Positions 51,280 to 59,865 of a DNA stretch of 64,000 nucleotides are shown piece by piece. Made by a program: the position numbers and the translations under genes. The stretch comes from Clostridium sp. OM02-18AC (lineage in GTDB: Bacteria > Bacillota > Clostridia > Lachnospirales > Lachnospiraceae). The stretch spans positions 1-64,000 of the forward strand of contig NZ_QULW01000008.1 in the NCBI RefSeq assembly GCF_003481825.1, written 5' to 3'. How positions within the stretch are numbered: position 1 is the stretch's first letter; each line of letters opens with the position of its first letter. The notes beneath the pieces were generated by a model. That model ran no database searches. It saw nothing but the letters and a program-made list of their open reading frames with translations, and was not told the origin of the DNA.

Positions 51280-51308
51280 TTGACTTTACCTAAAGTTAAT
51301 GCTATCTT
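51280..51308 (+). promoter_or_regulatory. Promoter of the nucleoside phosphorylase gene
   Basis: TTGACT (51280-51285), 17-bp spacer, TATCTT (51303-51308). The rest of the 320-base interval 51095-51413 holds no gene. Confidence 0.55.
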
Positions 51309-51413
51309 TATCATAAATTGTTGTTAAATTCGCAATTGGGTATACATTTTGGCCATTGTTCATGGGTGAAAATTTTCTGAACTGTGACGATACATGGAAG
51401 GGAGGGTATAACA

Positions 51414-52196
51414 TTGGAAGAAAATCAAGAAGCGCATTCCAGTGAATTACTGGATGTTCCGGCTGCGAAGATGCCGCATATCCAGCTTCCGGCAAATCTG
51501 GGAATCCGTTATGCGGTGCTTCCGGGTGATCCGGCAAGGGCACAGCGGGCAGCAGGTTATTTAACAGATGCAAAGCTGCTTGCCTGGAACCGGGAGTATA
51601 AAAGTTACAGCGGTTTCTGGAATGGGGTTCCGGTTCTGGTCATGTCTACCGGCATGGGAGGACCTTCCATGGCGATCGCGGTGGAAGAACTGCGAAAGAT
51701 TGGGGTGACGGCGGCAATCCGTATTGGAAGTTGTGGTGCACTTCAGCCAGAAGCCGGAGTCGGTGACCTGGTTATGGTCGAAGCCGCTGTGCGCGATGAG
51801 GGAACATCCCTTGGCTATGCGCCGCTCAGTTATCCGGCTGTTGCTGACCACAGGCTTTTGACTGCCTGTGAGGAAAGCGCAAGCGAGGCTGGTTACCGGT
51901 TCCACACGGGAATTGCCAGAAGTCACGACTGTTTGTATCGCGATGACAATCCGGCCATCTATGCGGACTGGGCGAAAAAAGGAGTCATGGCATCGGACAT
52001 GGAGACGGCAGCACTTTTTGTAGTCGGCCGGATCCGCGGCATGAAGGCGGCTTCTATTTTAAATGTCGTGGCAGCCTGCAAGGGCAATGTCGCAGAAAAC
52101 ATTGGCCGCTATGTGGATGGCGAGACATTGACGGCACAGGGTGAGGAGCATGAGATCCTGACGGCATTTGCGGCATTAGCAAAGCTGGACGCCTGA
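51414..52196 (+). CDS. Nucleoside (uridine-type) phosphorylase
   Basis: A 260-residue enzyme of the PNP/UDP phosphorylase family, which cleaves nucleosides with phosphate to base and ribose-1-phosphate. Visible features: YAVLPGDPARAQRAAGYL (phosphate-binding Arg), MSTGMGGPSMAIAVEEL, RIGSCGALQP, and the C-terminal MASDMETAALFVVGRI with the ribose-binding MExE-like segment. The start is TTG at 51414 with GGGAGGG upstream. The transport genes downstream suggest that it works on imported nucleosides. Confidence 0.9.
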   Translation: MEENQEAHSSELLDVPAAKMPHIQLPANLGIRYAVLPGDPARAQRAAGYLTDAKLLAWNREYKSYSGFWNGVPVLVMSTGMGGPSMAIAVEELRKIGVTAAIRIGSCGALQPEAGVGDLVMVEAAVRDEGTSLGYAPLSYPAVADHRLLTACEESASEAGYRFHTGIARSHDCLYRDDNPAIYADWAKKGVMASDMETAALFVVGRIRGMKAASILNVVAACKGNVAENIGRYVDGETLTAQGEEHEILTAFAALAKLDA

Positions 52197-52210
52197 CAGG
52201 AAACGCAACT

Positions 52211-52319
52211 GGCAAAAACGAATCCCGGACCATCCGGTGAGCAATATGCCAAAACGGAATCCCGGACCATCCAGTGAGCAATATGCCAAAACGGAATCCT
52301 GGATGATCCAGCCGGCAAT
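52211..52319 (+). repeat. 37-bp tandem repeat, about three copies
   Basis: Units at 52211-52247, 52248-52284 and 52285-52319, each starting GCCAAAACGGAATCC-like and containing a small inverted repeat (CCGG..CCGG or CTGGAT-ATCCAG). It lies between the phosphorylase and the ECF S gene. Confidence 0.9.
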
Positions 52320-52376
52320 GAAACAAAACATATCGTTCTGGAAAACGGAACAAAGAAGGGAAAGGGTGTGTGAGTT

Positions 52377-52979
52377 ATGAACAATTTATTTAAAACAAAA
52401 TTTGACGCGGCAGTGATCGTGCTGATCCCGGCCTGCATCGGTATCAACTATCTTGGAAAACTGTTTGCAAGTGTGTTAAAGCTTCCGCTGTGGCTGGATT
52501 CCATCGGAACCTGCATCGGCGGCTGCCTGGGAGGCCCGATCATCGGCGCGATCTGCGGAGCAGCCAACAACCTGATCTACGGCTTTTCAGCAGGCGATAA
52601 CATTACCTTAATTTATGCGCTGACCAGCCTTGGCATTGGCGCAGCCGTCGGTATTATGGCGCGTCTGGGATTTATGAAGTCCTTCCCGAAGGCAATCTTA
52701 ACAGCGTGCGTAGCCGGACTTACCGCAGTTGTGATCTCCACCCCGTTAAATGTTTTATTCTGGGGCGGCACCACCGGAAATGTATGGGGCGATGCGGTAT
52801 TTGCAGCAACCCAGGCAGCATCCATGCCGGTATTTTTAGGCTCCCTGTTCGATGAGGTTGTGGTTGACGTGCCGGATAAGCTCATCACCCTGATCGTGGT
52901 CTTCTTTATCTTAAAGGGACTGCCGAACAAGCTGACCACACTGTATGAGGCAAACTCCGAGATTGAAACCCTGGATTAA
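52377..52979 (+). CDS. ECF transporter S component
   Basis: A 200-residue integral membrane protein with six hydrophobic segments, of the substrate-binding (S) subunit type of energy-coupling factor importers: LWLDSIGTCIGGCLGGPIIGAICG and the NLIYGFSAGDNITLIYAL block match ECF S proteins. Its neighbours encode EcfT and a fused EcfA, so the whole dedicated (group I) transporter is here. The adjacent nucleoside phosphorylase suggests a nucleoside or nucleobase substrate (inference). Confidence 0.85.
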   Translation: MNNLFKTKFDAAVIVLIPACIGINYLGKLFASVLKLPLWLDSIGTCIGGCLGGPIIGAICGAANNLIYGFSAGDNITLIYALTSLGIGAAVGIMARLGFMKSFPKAILTACVAGLTAVVISTPLNVLFWGGTTGNVWGDAVFAATQAASMPVFLGSLFDEVVVDVPDKLITLIVVFFILKGLPNKLTTLYEANSEIETLD

Positions 52980-53002
52980 GTGCGAAACCGTTTTATTGAA
53001 CT

Positions 53003-53036
53003 TAGGTGACTGGGAAGGTACTGAAACAGTTACGAG
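53003..53036. repeat. Dispersed palindrome, family B, copy 1
   Basis: A 27-base core starting GTGACTG at about 53006 and ending CAGTTACGA recurs almost unchanged at 60479-60508; its ends are near-complementary (GTGACTG/CAGTTAC). It lies in the gap between the ECF S and T genes. Confidence 0.75.
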
Positions 53037-53098
53037 TTACGAACTTAGAAAAGGAAATGCTTCTGCCTTAAGACAGGGCAGAGGCTGGGAAATAAAAC

Positions 53099-53872
53099 AT
53101 GAAAAGTATCAGTCTTTTTGTAGATAACGGGACCTACCTGACAAAGGTACATCCCTTCACCAAATTGATGTACATTGCCGCGGCGATCAGCATTCCGCTG
53201 ATTTCCGGGCGGCTGTGGATGTTCGGCGTGTTTATCGCCGTAAGTCTTTTGGTGCTGGCGAGTGGAAAAATCTTAAAAAAGACCGTTCCGCTGATCGCGT
53301 TTTCCTTTACGATCCTGCTGACCATTTTCCTGATCCACGGATTGTTTAACCAGAAAAATGAAAACGTCTTGTTTCAGATCGGCGGTTTGAAGTTTTACCG
53401 GGAGGGCATGTTGTATGCCCTCCGTATTGGTCTTAATATCTTAAACATGCTGCTTTCCTTCGCGGTATTCGTTCTTTCCACCAAACCGTCCGAATTTGTG
53501 GATGAACTGGAAAAGCGCGGATTTTCCCCGCGGTTTGGCTATATCGTTACTTCGGTATTCCAGATCATCCCGCAGATGATGGGAACCATGAACACGATCA
53601 TGGATGCACAGCGGAGCCGCGGACTCGAGACCGAAGGAAACTTAAGAACCCGTGCCAGGGCATTTCTTCCGCTGATCTCTCCGGTGGTCATGAGCTCCCT
53701 GATCAATACCAGAGAGCGTGCCATTGCCCTGGAGGTGCGCGGATTTGGCGCTGGTAAGAAGAAAACCTGGCTGGCAGAGCGGACCCCGCATAAGGGTGAC
53801 CGTGCGGTCACAATTTTGCTCGGACTCTGCATTCTGGCGGCTGTGGTATGGAGGATCGTAGGATGTCTGTGA
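53099..53872 (+). CDS. ecfT: ECF transporter transmembrane protein EcfT
   Basis: The conserved energy-coupling transmembrane subunit that links S component and ATPases. The 257-residue protein has about five hydrophobic segments and the two coupling motifs: AQRSRGLET near 170 and ALEVRGFGAG near 212 (the ArgGly signature elements). It overlaps the ATPase gene by ten bases. Confidence 0.9.
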   Translation: MKSISLFVDNGTYLTKVHPFTKLMYIAAAISIPLISGRLWMFGVFIAVSLLVLASGKILKKTVPLIAFSFTILLTIFLIHGLFNQKNENVLFQIGGLKFYREGMLYALRIGLNILNMLLSFAVFVLSTKPSEFVDELEKRGFSPRFGYIVTSVFQIIPQMMGTMNTIMDAQRSRGLETEGNLRTRARAFLPLISPVVMSSLINTRERAIALEVRGFGAGKKKTWLAERTPHKGDRAVTILLGLCILAAVVWRIVGCL

Positions 53873-55560
53873 TAACCGTTGAAAAATTACGTTACCGTTA
53901 TCCCCACACAAAGGAACTGGCGCTCGATGGCATTGATTTTTCGGTGGAAAAGGGCGAGTTCATCGGCATCATCGGGGAAAACGGAGCCGGAAAAAGTACA
54001 CTGAGCCAGGCGATTATGGGGCTGGTTCCGCAGTTTTATAAGGGCGCCTACGGCGGCAAGGTCATGGTGGACGGGCTCGAAGCTGGGAAAACTCCGGTGG
54101 CACAGCTTTGCGGCCATGTGGGACTGGTATTCCAGAACCCGTTTAACCAGCTGTCCGGCGCGAAAGACAATGTTTACGAAGAAGTGGCATTCGGTATGCA
54201 GAACCTTGGCGTTCCGGCCGAAGAAATGAAAAAGCGGGTCGAGGAGGCCTTAAAGCTTCTGGATATCTGGCAGTACCGGGACCGCAATCCGTTTGATCTG
54301 TCCGGCGGTCAGATGCAGCGTGTCGCCATCGCCAGTGTGCTGGTTATGCGGCCGGATGTCATGATCTTAGATGAGCCGACGTCGCAGCTGGACCCGCAGG
54401 GAAGCGATGAGGTCTTCCAGGCAGTCGAAAAGCTGACGAACTCCGGCATCACCATTTTGATGATCGAGCAGAAAATCGAAAAAATGGCAGCTTACTGTGA
54501 CCGGATCTTACTGCTTCACAAGGGAAAGCAGATTGCATTTGACACGCCGCAGAAAGTATTCTCCCTGAAAAACCTGGAAGAGTACGGAATCCTGGCACCG
54601 GCATTTACCCGCATCTGTAAGGCAGAGCAGGTGACACTGCCGGGTGGAACCTATCCGGTGACGGTGGAAGAGGCTGCCGGGGTGCTGAAAGCGAAGCACG
54701 GAAGCGTAGGGAATGCCGGGAATGCGGAAGATGGAAAAAGCGTGGAAAAAGCCGGAAATGTGGAAACAGAGCAGTTTTGTATCGAAAACCTCGATTTCGC
54801 CTACCTGGCCGACGTTCCGGTCATCAAAGCACTGAATATGAAACTGGACAAGCGTCCGACTGCCATCATCGGTCAGAACGGCGCCGGAAAAACCACACTG
54901 GTGAAACTCTTAAAGGGCTTGTTAAAACCAGTATCCGGCACGATTTATTTCCATGGGGAAGATATTTCCGGCAAGACCGTGGCTATGCTGGCTGGCAATG
55001 TCGGATATGTCTTCCAGAACCCGGATGACCAGATTTTTAAATACAACGTGATGGATGAGATCCTGTTTGGCCCGTTAAATATCGGCATGGACCCGGAGCG
55101 TGCGAAAAAAGAAGCAGAGCGGGCACTGGAACTGACCGGACTAAAAGGAAAAGAGAAGGAGAACCCGTATGATCTGGAACTTTACGAGCGGAAGATGACG
55201 GCGATTGCCTCCGTCCTCGCCATGGATACCGATGTGCTGATCTTAGATGAGCCGACCATCGCCCAGGACTGGAAGGGCAGACAGATCATCGGCGGCATCA
55301 TCCGGAGCCTGGCAGAACGCGGAAAGCTGGTCATCGCCATTCTCCATGACATGGATTTTGTGGCAGAAAACTTCGAGCGCGTCATCATCATGGCACACGG
55401 ACAGGTGCTGGCCGATGGAACCGCAAAAGAGGTGTTTGCCCAGGAAGAAGCACTTCAGAAGGCCCGTTTGCAAAAGCCGTATGTGATGCAGCTTTGCGAG
55501 GCGCTTGGATATGAGAAGAGTTACTTGACTGTGGAAGAAATCCTAAAGGACCAGAAATAA
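53863..55560 (+). CDS. ecfA: Fused two-domain ECF ATPase (EcfA1-EcfA2)
   Basis: A 565-residue protein containing two ABC ATPase domains in one chain. Domain 1: Walker A GENGAGKSTLSQAIMG, signature LSGGQMQRVAIAS, Walker B VMILDEPTSQLDP, His in IEQKIEKM region. Domain 2 (from about 305): GQNGAGKTTLVKLLKG, Walker B VLILDEPTIAQDW, H-loop AILHDMDF, but the signature region reads LELYERKMTAIAS rather than LSGGQ. Start at ATG 53863 with GGAGG upstream. The domain-2 signature is degenerate, so one ATP site may be weak. Confidence 0.92.
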   Translation: MSVITVEKLRYRYPHTKELALDGIDFSVEKGEFIGIIGENGAGKSTLSQAIMGLVPQFYKGAYGGKVMVDGLEAGKTPVAQLCGHVGLVFQNPFNQLSGAKDNVYEEVAFGMQNLGVPAEEMKKRVEEALKLLDIWQYRDRNPFDLSGGQMQRVAIASVLVMRPDVMILDEPTSQLDPQGSDEVFQAVEKLTNSGITILMIEQKIEKMAAYCDRILLLHKGKQIAFDTPQKVFSLKNLEEYGILAPAFTRICKAEQVTLPGGTYPVTVEEAAGVLKAKHGSVGNAGNAEDGKSVEKAGNVETEQFCIENLDFAYLADVPVIKALNMKLDKRPTAIIGQNGAGKTTLVKLLKGLLKPVSGTIYFHGEDISGKTVAMLAGNVGYVFQNPDDQIFKYNVMDEILFGPLNIGMDPERAKKEAERALELTGLKGKEKENPYDLELYERKMTAIASVLAMDTDVLILDEPTIAQDWKGRQIIGGIIRSLAERGKLVIAILHDMDFVAENFERVIIMAHGQVLADGTAKEVFAQEEALQKARLQKPYVMQLCEALGYEKSYLTVEEILKDQK

Positions 55561-55606
55561 TCCTTCTTTAACAAATGAGCACTTAAGAAATAAAAGCGAT
55601 ATTTTC

Positions 55607-55633
55607 AAAACCCCTGCTTGATGCAGGGGTTTT
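55607..55633 (+). terminator. Terminator after the ECF operon
   Basis: AAAACCCCTGC (55607-55617), loop TTGAT, GCAGGGGTTTT (55623-55633): a perfect 11-bp stem with the T tract in the 3' arm. Confidence 0.92.
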
Positions 55634-55646
55634 CTTGTGGTATAAT
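55618..55646 (+). promoter_or_regulatory. Promoter of the NSS transporter gene, -35 inside the terminator loop
   Basis: TTGATG (55618-55623) lies in the loop of the preceding terminator and TATAAT is at 55641-55646, 17-bp spacer. Transcription from upstream reading the hairpin and initiation at this promoter use the same 30 bases. Confidence 0.7.
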
Positions 55647-55694
55647 TTCCAAATATCCGCTTATTGTTTATTAATTAAAGGAGTTTATTATCTT

Positions 55695-57068
55695 ATGAGC
55701 AAAAAACATACGAAGCGAAGCAGCTTCTCCGGAAAGCTCGGTTTCGTGCTTTCTGCGGCAGGCGCTTCGGTAGGACTGGGAAACATCTGGCGTTTCCCGT
55801 ATCTGGCAGCAAAATATGGCGGCGGCATCTTTCTGCTGATCTACATTCTGCTGGCATTAACCTTTGGATACACCATGATCGTGGCAGAGACATCCATCGG
55901 CCGCATGACGAAAAAGAGTCCGGTTGGTGCATACCATACGTTCGGAAAGTCTGGCTGGTTTTCCTTTGGCGGCTGGATCAATGCGGTGATCCCGATTCTG
56001 ATCGTTCCTTATTATTCCGTGATCGGTGGCTGGGTTATCCGGTATTTGTTTGGATATCTGACCGGGCAGGGGGCGCAGCTTGCGGAGAATGGCAATTTTT
56101 CCGCATTTATTTCGAATGGGGCAGCAACGGAAATCTGTTTTATTGCATTTGCATTTTTCACCCTGTTTATTATCTATGCGGGTGTGAGAAACGGAATTGA
56201 ACGTGTATCTAAGTTTATGATGCCGATCCTGATCGTGCTGTCCGTTATCATTGCAGGTTATTCCATGACCAGACCGGGGGCAGGCGCAGGAATCAAATAT
56301 TTCCTGGTGCCGAATGTAGAAAACTTTTCCTGGATGACCGTGGTGACAGCCATGGGACAGATGTTCTATTCCCTGTCCATTGCCATGGGAATCCTGATCA
56401 CGTTTGGTTCTTATATGAAGCGCGATGTTTCGATTGAAGCATCCACCGGAAATGTAGAGGTATTTGATACCGCGATTGCCATTATGGCAGGACTGATGAT
56501 CATTCCGGCGGTGTTCGCATTTACCGGCGGTGATCCGGATACTCTGCAGGCAGGACCGGCGCTGATGTTCATCACCATTCCGAAAGTATTCGCAAGCATG
56601 GGCTTTGGAAGTATTGCAGGCGTCTTATTCTTCCTGTTGGTACTCTTTGCGGCAGTTACCAGTTCTATCGCGCTGACGGAGAGTGCAGTGTCTACTTTTG
56701 AGGACGAGCTTGGCTGGAGCCGGAAAAAGGCTACGGTCATGATCGGTGGCATTATGCTGGTACTTGGAACACTTTCCTGTCTGGGATACGGTCCGTTAGC
56801 AAATGTAACCATCATAGGTATGCAGTTTCTGGATTTCTTTGATTTCCTGACGAACTCGGTCATGATGCCGATCGCAGCAATCGCAACCTGTCTTCTGGTG
56901 TCCAGAGTCATTGGAATTAAACGGATCGAAGAAGAGGTGCTTCATGGGGAAGGCAAATTCCACAGAAAGCAGGTCTTCAACATCATGGTGCAGTACCTGT
57001 GCCCGGTATTTGCAGTCATTATCCTGATCAGCTCTGTGGCCAATGCGTTTGGGTGGATCTCGATGTAA
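55695..57068 (+). CDS. Sodium-dependent (NSS/SNF family) symporter
   Basis: A 457-residue neurotransmitter:sodium-symporter family protein with about 12 hydrophobic segments. The N-terminal signature SAAGASVGLGNIWRFPYLAAKYGGG holds the sodium- and substrate-binding unwound helix residues, and VAETSIGR follows. Bacterial members carry amino acids such as tryptophan, leucine or tyrosine; the substrate here is open. I start at ATG 55695 after AAAGGAG; upstream open codons are excluded. Confidence 0.93.
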   Translation: MSKKHTKRSSFSGKLGFVLSAAGASVGLGNIWRFPYLAAKYGGGIFLLIYILLALTFGYTMIVAETSIGRMTKKSPVGAYHTFGKSGWFSFGGWINAVIPILIVPYYSVIGGWVIRYLFGYLTGQGAQLAENGNFSAFISNGAATEICFIAFAFFTLFIIYAGVRNGIERVSKFMMPILIVLSVIIAGYSMTRPGAGAGIKYFLVPNVENFSWMTVVTAMGQMFYSLSIAMGILITFGSYMKRDVSIEASTGNVEVFDTAIAIMAGLMIIPAVFAFTGGDPDTLQAGPALMFITIPKVFASMGFGSIAGVLFFLLVLFAAVTSSIALTESAVSTFEDELGWSRKKATVMIGGIMLVLGTLSCLGYGPLANVTIIGMQFLDFFDFLTNSVMMPIAAIATCLLVSRVIGIKRIEEEVLHGEGKFHRKQVFNIMVQYLCPVFAVIILISSVANAFGWISM

Positions 57069-57089
57069 TTTCTATGTAATTGAATTTAG

Positions 57090-57138
57090 AATCCCCGTTG
57101 CTGTGTGCGCGTGCATGCATGGCAACGGGGATTTTTTT
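57090..57138 (+). terminator. Terminator after the NSS gene
   Basis: AATCCCCGTTGC (57090-57101) and GCAACGGGGATT (57122-57133) form a 12-bp stem followed by TTTTT. The inner arm (GTTGCTGTGTGCGCG) resembles the family A palindromes. Confidence 0.88.
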
Positions 57139-57336
57139 CATTGCATTGCATATTGGAGAGGTGCAGGTGGCGTGTCTGCTGATTCTGTCTGAAAATTGCA
57201 GAAAAGTTAGGAAAACGCAAAAGAAAATTGCGGGGTTATAAAGAAACTGTTATCAAGTCATACAGAACCCGTTAAGGGTCATGAAAACCTATTTCCATTT
57301 GTCTCATCTCTGAATAAAATACCAGAGGAGATAAAA

Positions 57337-57369
57337 CGTTGCTGTTTGCGCAAAGCGTGAACAGTAACG
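57337..57369. repeat. Dispersed palindrome, family A, copy 3
   Basis: CGTTGCTGTT (57337-57346) pairs with AACAGTAACG (57360-57369), one G-U, with inner CGC-AAA-GCG. It ends 24 bases before the start of the small membrane protein gene. The gap 57139-57336 contains no gene that I can support. Confidence 0.8.
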
Positions 57370-57393
57370 ATAAAAAAGAAAGGGGATATGGGA

Positions 57394-57531
57394 ATGTTCA
57401 CATTATTGATCCTGATTATTTATGCAATCATCGGAGGCGTATCGACACTGGCTATGGTCATTGGAATTCCGGGTGTACTCGGCTGGAAAATTTACCGGAA
57501 GGTGAAGTACCATATTCCGATCATGAAATAA
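57394..57531 (+). CDS. Small (45-residue) membrane protein
   Basis: ATG at 57394, preceded nine bases upstream by AAGGGG, encodes 45 residues: a hydrophobic segment of about 30 residues (FTLLILIIYAIIGGVSTLAM followed by VIGIPGVLG) and a short basic tail (WKIYRKVKYHIPIMK). It is flanked by terminators and has a family A palindrome in its leader. An ATG two codons earlier is possible. Function unknown; single-span inner-membrane regulators of this size exist. Confidence 0.6.
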   Translation: MFTLLILIIYAIIGGVSTLAMVIGIPGVLGWKIYRKVKYHIPIMK

Positions 57532-57550
57532 ATGTGAATAAGAAAAATAT

Positions 57551-57600
57551 AAAGCTGGCAGCATGTTTCGATTTTCGGTGGAACATGTCGCCGGCTTTTA
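57551..57600 (+). terminator. Terminator after the small membrane protein gene
   Basis: AAAGCTGGC (57551-57559) and GCCGGCTTT (57590-57598) with an inner CATGTT/AACATG pair and trailing TTT. Confidence 0.8.
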
Positions 57601-57725
57601 AAATACTTGAACTGTTGTTTTGCAGTTAAGTGGCGGGAGAGCGACCTCTACATAGATAAAATGGTGGCAACCAGTTTCTTACACTGCACAGGCAGACTGG
57701 ATGGAATGGCATATTTATTCACAGA

Positions 57726-57769
57726 ATGACCCTGACGGGGAGAGAAATCTCTGGTCAGGGTCATTTTTT
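57726..57769 (+). terminator. Strong terminator of an otherwise gene-free interval
   Basis: ATGACCCTGAC and GTCAGGGTCAT with an inner AGAG-AAA-TCTC, then TTTTTT (57726-57769). No gene is seen between the previous terminator (57600) and this one; the 125 bases contain only a 22-codon ORF (57670-57738) without a ribosome binding site. Confidence 0.88.
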
Positions 57770-57879
57770 GGCACAGCATATTGAAAAAAAGTGGTGTGTT
57801 CGCTGATTTGCGGTCTCAAAAAGAAAAGTGGTGGCGGCAATTGGAATATCCGTATATAATGAAATCAGGAGGAAGAATT

Positions 57880-59373
57880 GTGGAAAAAGAATTTTACATA
57901 AAGGATAAGACGCCACTGCAGTATTTGCAATCCATTGTAAATTTTGAGCGGTTTCAGACGTATTTACAGGAGAAAGATCTTGGCAGTGCATATAATTATC
58001 TAAACAATATCTATATGGTCATGCTGGATACAGATCAAGATACGAGGGGCGAAGCAGTTGGAATTTATGAAAGACATTTGGAAGAAATTCATAAGCAGAT
58101 TGGGACGCTTAAGTCATTAAAAGAAAAAAGAATGAGTATCATAAAACCAGATGATCCTTTGCTTGGCAAAGGATATCTGGAAACCTTGAGGAAATCTTTG
58201 ATCCATGATAGTATTGCGTATTTGTCTAATGTAGATCCGATTCGTTTTGAGCGGACGTACGATGGACAAATGATCGACCGCCATATGAATAACATCCCGG
58301 AGCTGGCTTATGAGGACCGGTATTATAAAACTCCATATGCCATATTTTCGAAATACATACAGTTTTTTGCAGATACGATCTCCATGCTTGCAACGGCGGA
58401 AGAGTACAATCGATTGCCGCAGACTATTAAGCATGTCATTGCAGCGAATAATTCTGGAAAACCGAATGGGGCGAAGCCTGCATTTGATCAAAAAAAGAAC
58501 AGCAATATAAAAACAAAGAAAAATGTTCGTCACAATCATGGCGGGCGAAAACTATGGAATTTTTTCAAGATAACAATTGTGATATGCCTGGTCTTTATCT
58601 TGAAAATTTCGAATACCGGGAAGAGTAATACCTATCAGTCTGCAGCGGGTGATACCAATACAACGGCAAGAATGGATAACGCAATACCGCAGCAAATTGC
58701 AGATAGGAATACCATGCCAGCAAAATCATTATTCGATGACCGTCAGCCGGACATGCAGCAACTGGCAAATCGTGTTTCTGAAGAAAACGTAAAAATACAA
58801 TACGAATGGGAATCTCCTTCTGGATCATGGAAAAATGGAATGACCATGGAATTAAATATGGGTGTCTATATGTATTATCGCGGGTTACCACGCCAATATT
58901 CCAACGATTGTAAAAACTATATTTCTGATGAATACACGGTCAGTATGTTAAAACGCACAAATGAGACGATCGATGAGCTGTGTGAAAAAGAAAACATGAG
59001 CAGCGAATGGGCAAAGGTGCAGGAAACGGTTGCATTTGTACAGGCGATTCCATACAAGACCGATGAGGAATCGGTAGGGCAGGAGGAATGGTACAAATAT
59101 CCGTATGAGACCTTGGTTGATCAGTGCGGGGATTGTGAAGACAAAACATTCCTGCTTGCAGGACTTCTGAAAGAACGGGGATACGATGTTGTTATCCTTA
59201 TCATGCCCGATCATATGGCGCTTGGTATTGCAGGCACGGATATTCCGGGAAGCTATTATGAACGGAATGGGAAAAAGTATTACTATGTGGAAACGACATC
59301 TTCCGGGTGGAAAATCGGGGATATCCCGAATGAGTATCGTTGGCAGAAGGCAGAAGTCGTTCCAATTGTGTGA
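57880..59373 (+). CDS. Membrane-anchored transglutaminase-like protein
   Basis: A 497-residue protein with a soluble helical N-terminal half (about 1-190), a Lys/Asn-rich linker, one membrane segment (LWNFFKITIVICLVFILKI near 230), a linker and an outward-facing transglutaminase-like domain (about 340-497). The catalytic core reads DQCGDCEDKTFLLAGLLKER with the Cys, and His in MPDHMALGIAG; an Asp or Glu follows near VETTSSGWK. It resembles the transglut-core cysteine peptidase-like group. Start is GTG at 57880, six bases after AGGAGG. The substrate is unknown; cross-linking or cleavage of cell-wall proteins is possible. Whether the N-terminus lies in the cytoplasm is inference. Confidence 0.78.
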   Translation: MEKEFYIKDKTPLQYLQSIVNFERFQTYLQEKDLGSAYNYLNNIYMVMLDTDQDTRGEAVGIYERHLEEIHKQIGTLKSLKEKRMSIIKPDDPLLGKGYLETLRKSLIHDSIAYLSNVDPIRFERTYDGQMIDRHMNNIPELAYEDRYYKTPYAIFSKYIQFFADTISMLATAEEYNRLPQTIKHVIAANNSGKPNGAKPAFDQKKNSNIKTKKNVRHNHGGRKLWNFFKITIVICLVFILKISNTGKSNTYQSAAGDTNTTARMDNAIPQQIADRNTMPAKSLFDDRQPDMQQLANRVSEENVKIQYEWESPSGSWKNGMTMELNMGVYMYYRGLPRQYSNDCKNYISDEYTVSMLKRTNETIDELCEKENMSSEWAKVQETVAFVQAIPYKTDEESVGQEEWYKYPYETLVDQCGDCEDKTFLLAGLLKERGYDVVILIMPDHMALGIAGTDIPGSYYERNGKKYYYVETTSSGWKIGDIPNEYRWQKAEVVPIV

Positions 59374-59416
59374 TTGGGTTACATGAGTTATCTAAACAGG
59401 TGGAGGAATTACGTTT

Positions 59417-59800
59417 ATGAAAATAGAACATATCGCACTGTATGTGAATGATCTGGAAAAGACGCGGAATTTTTTTGTGAAATACCTGGGTGCAAAATCA
59501 AATGACGGGTATTATAATATGCGGACAGGATTCCGGTCTTATTTTCTTTCTTTTGATGATGGGGCGAGACTGGAAATTATGAATAAACCGAAAATGTCAG
59601 ATTTACCGAAAAATCTAGACCGGACAGGCTACGCACATATTGCGTTCAGTGTTGGCAGCAAGGAAAATGTGGAGCAAATTACAGCCAAATTGCAGGATGC
59701 TGGCTACGAAGTGATCAGTGGACCGAGAACAACGGGAGACGGCTACTACGAAAGCTGTATCGTTGCCATTGAGCAGAACCAGATTGAGATTACGGTGTAA
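59417..59800 (+). CDS. VOC/glyoxalase-family protein
   Basis: A 127-residue vicinal-oxygen-chelate protein. The first beta-alpha module starts MKIEHIALYVNDLEKTRNFF and contains the first metal His; GYAHIAFSV supplies another, and IEQNQIEITV ends with the Glu ligand. Similar proteins are annotated as lactoylglutathione lyase-like, but the substrate is not defined. RBS GGTGGAGG lies upstream of the ATG. Intact, unlike the VOC gene at 38182. Confidence 0.88.
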   Translation: MKIEHIALYVNDLEKTRNFFVKYLGAKSNDGYYNMRTGFRSYFLSFDDGARLEIMNKPKMSDLPKNLDRTGYAHIAFSVGSKENVEQITAKLQDAGYEVISGPRTTGDGYYESCIVAIEQNQIEITV

Positions 59801-59865
59801 AATCGTTAAATACAGTTATTGCAGCAGATTTTGCCGATTTGAAATGCGGAGGATTGGCAAAATCC

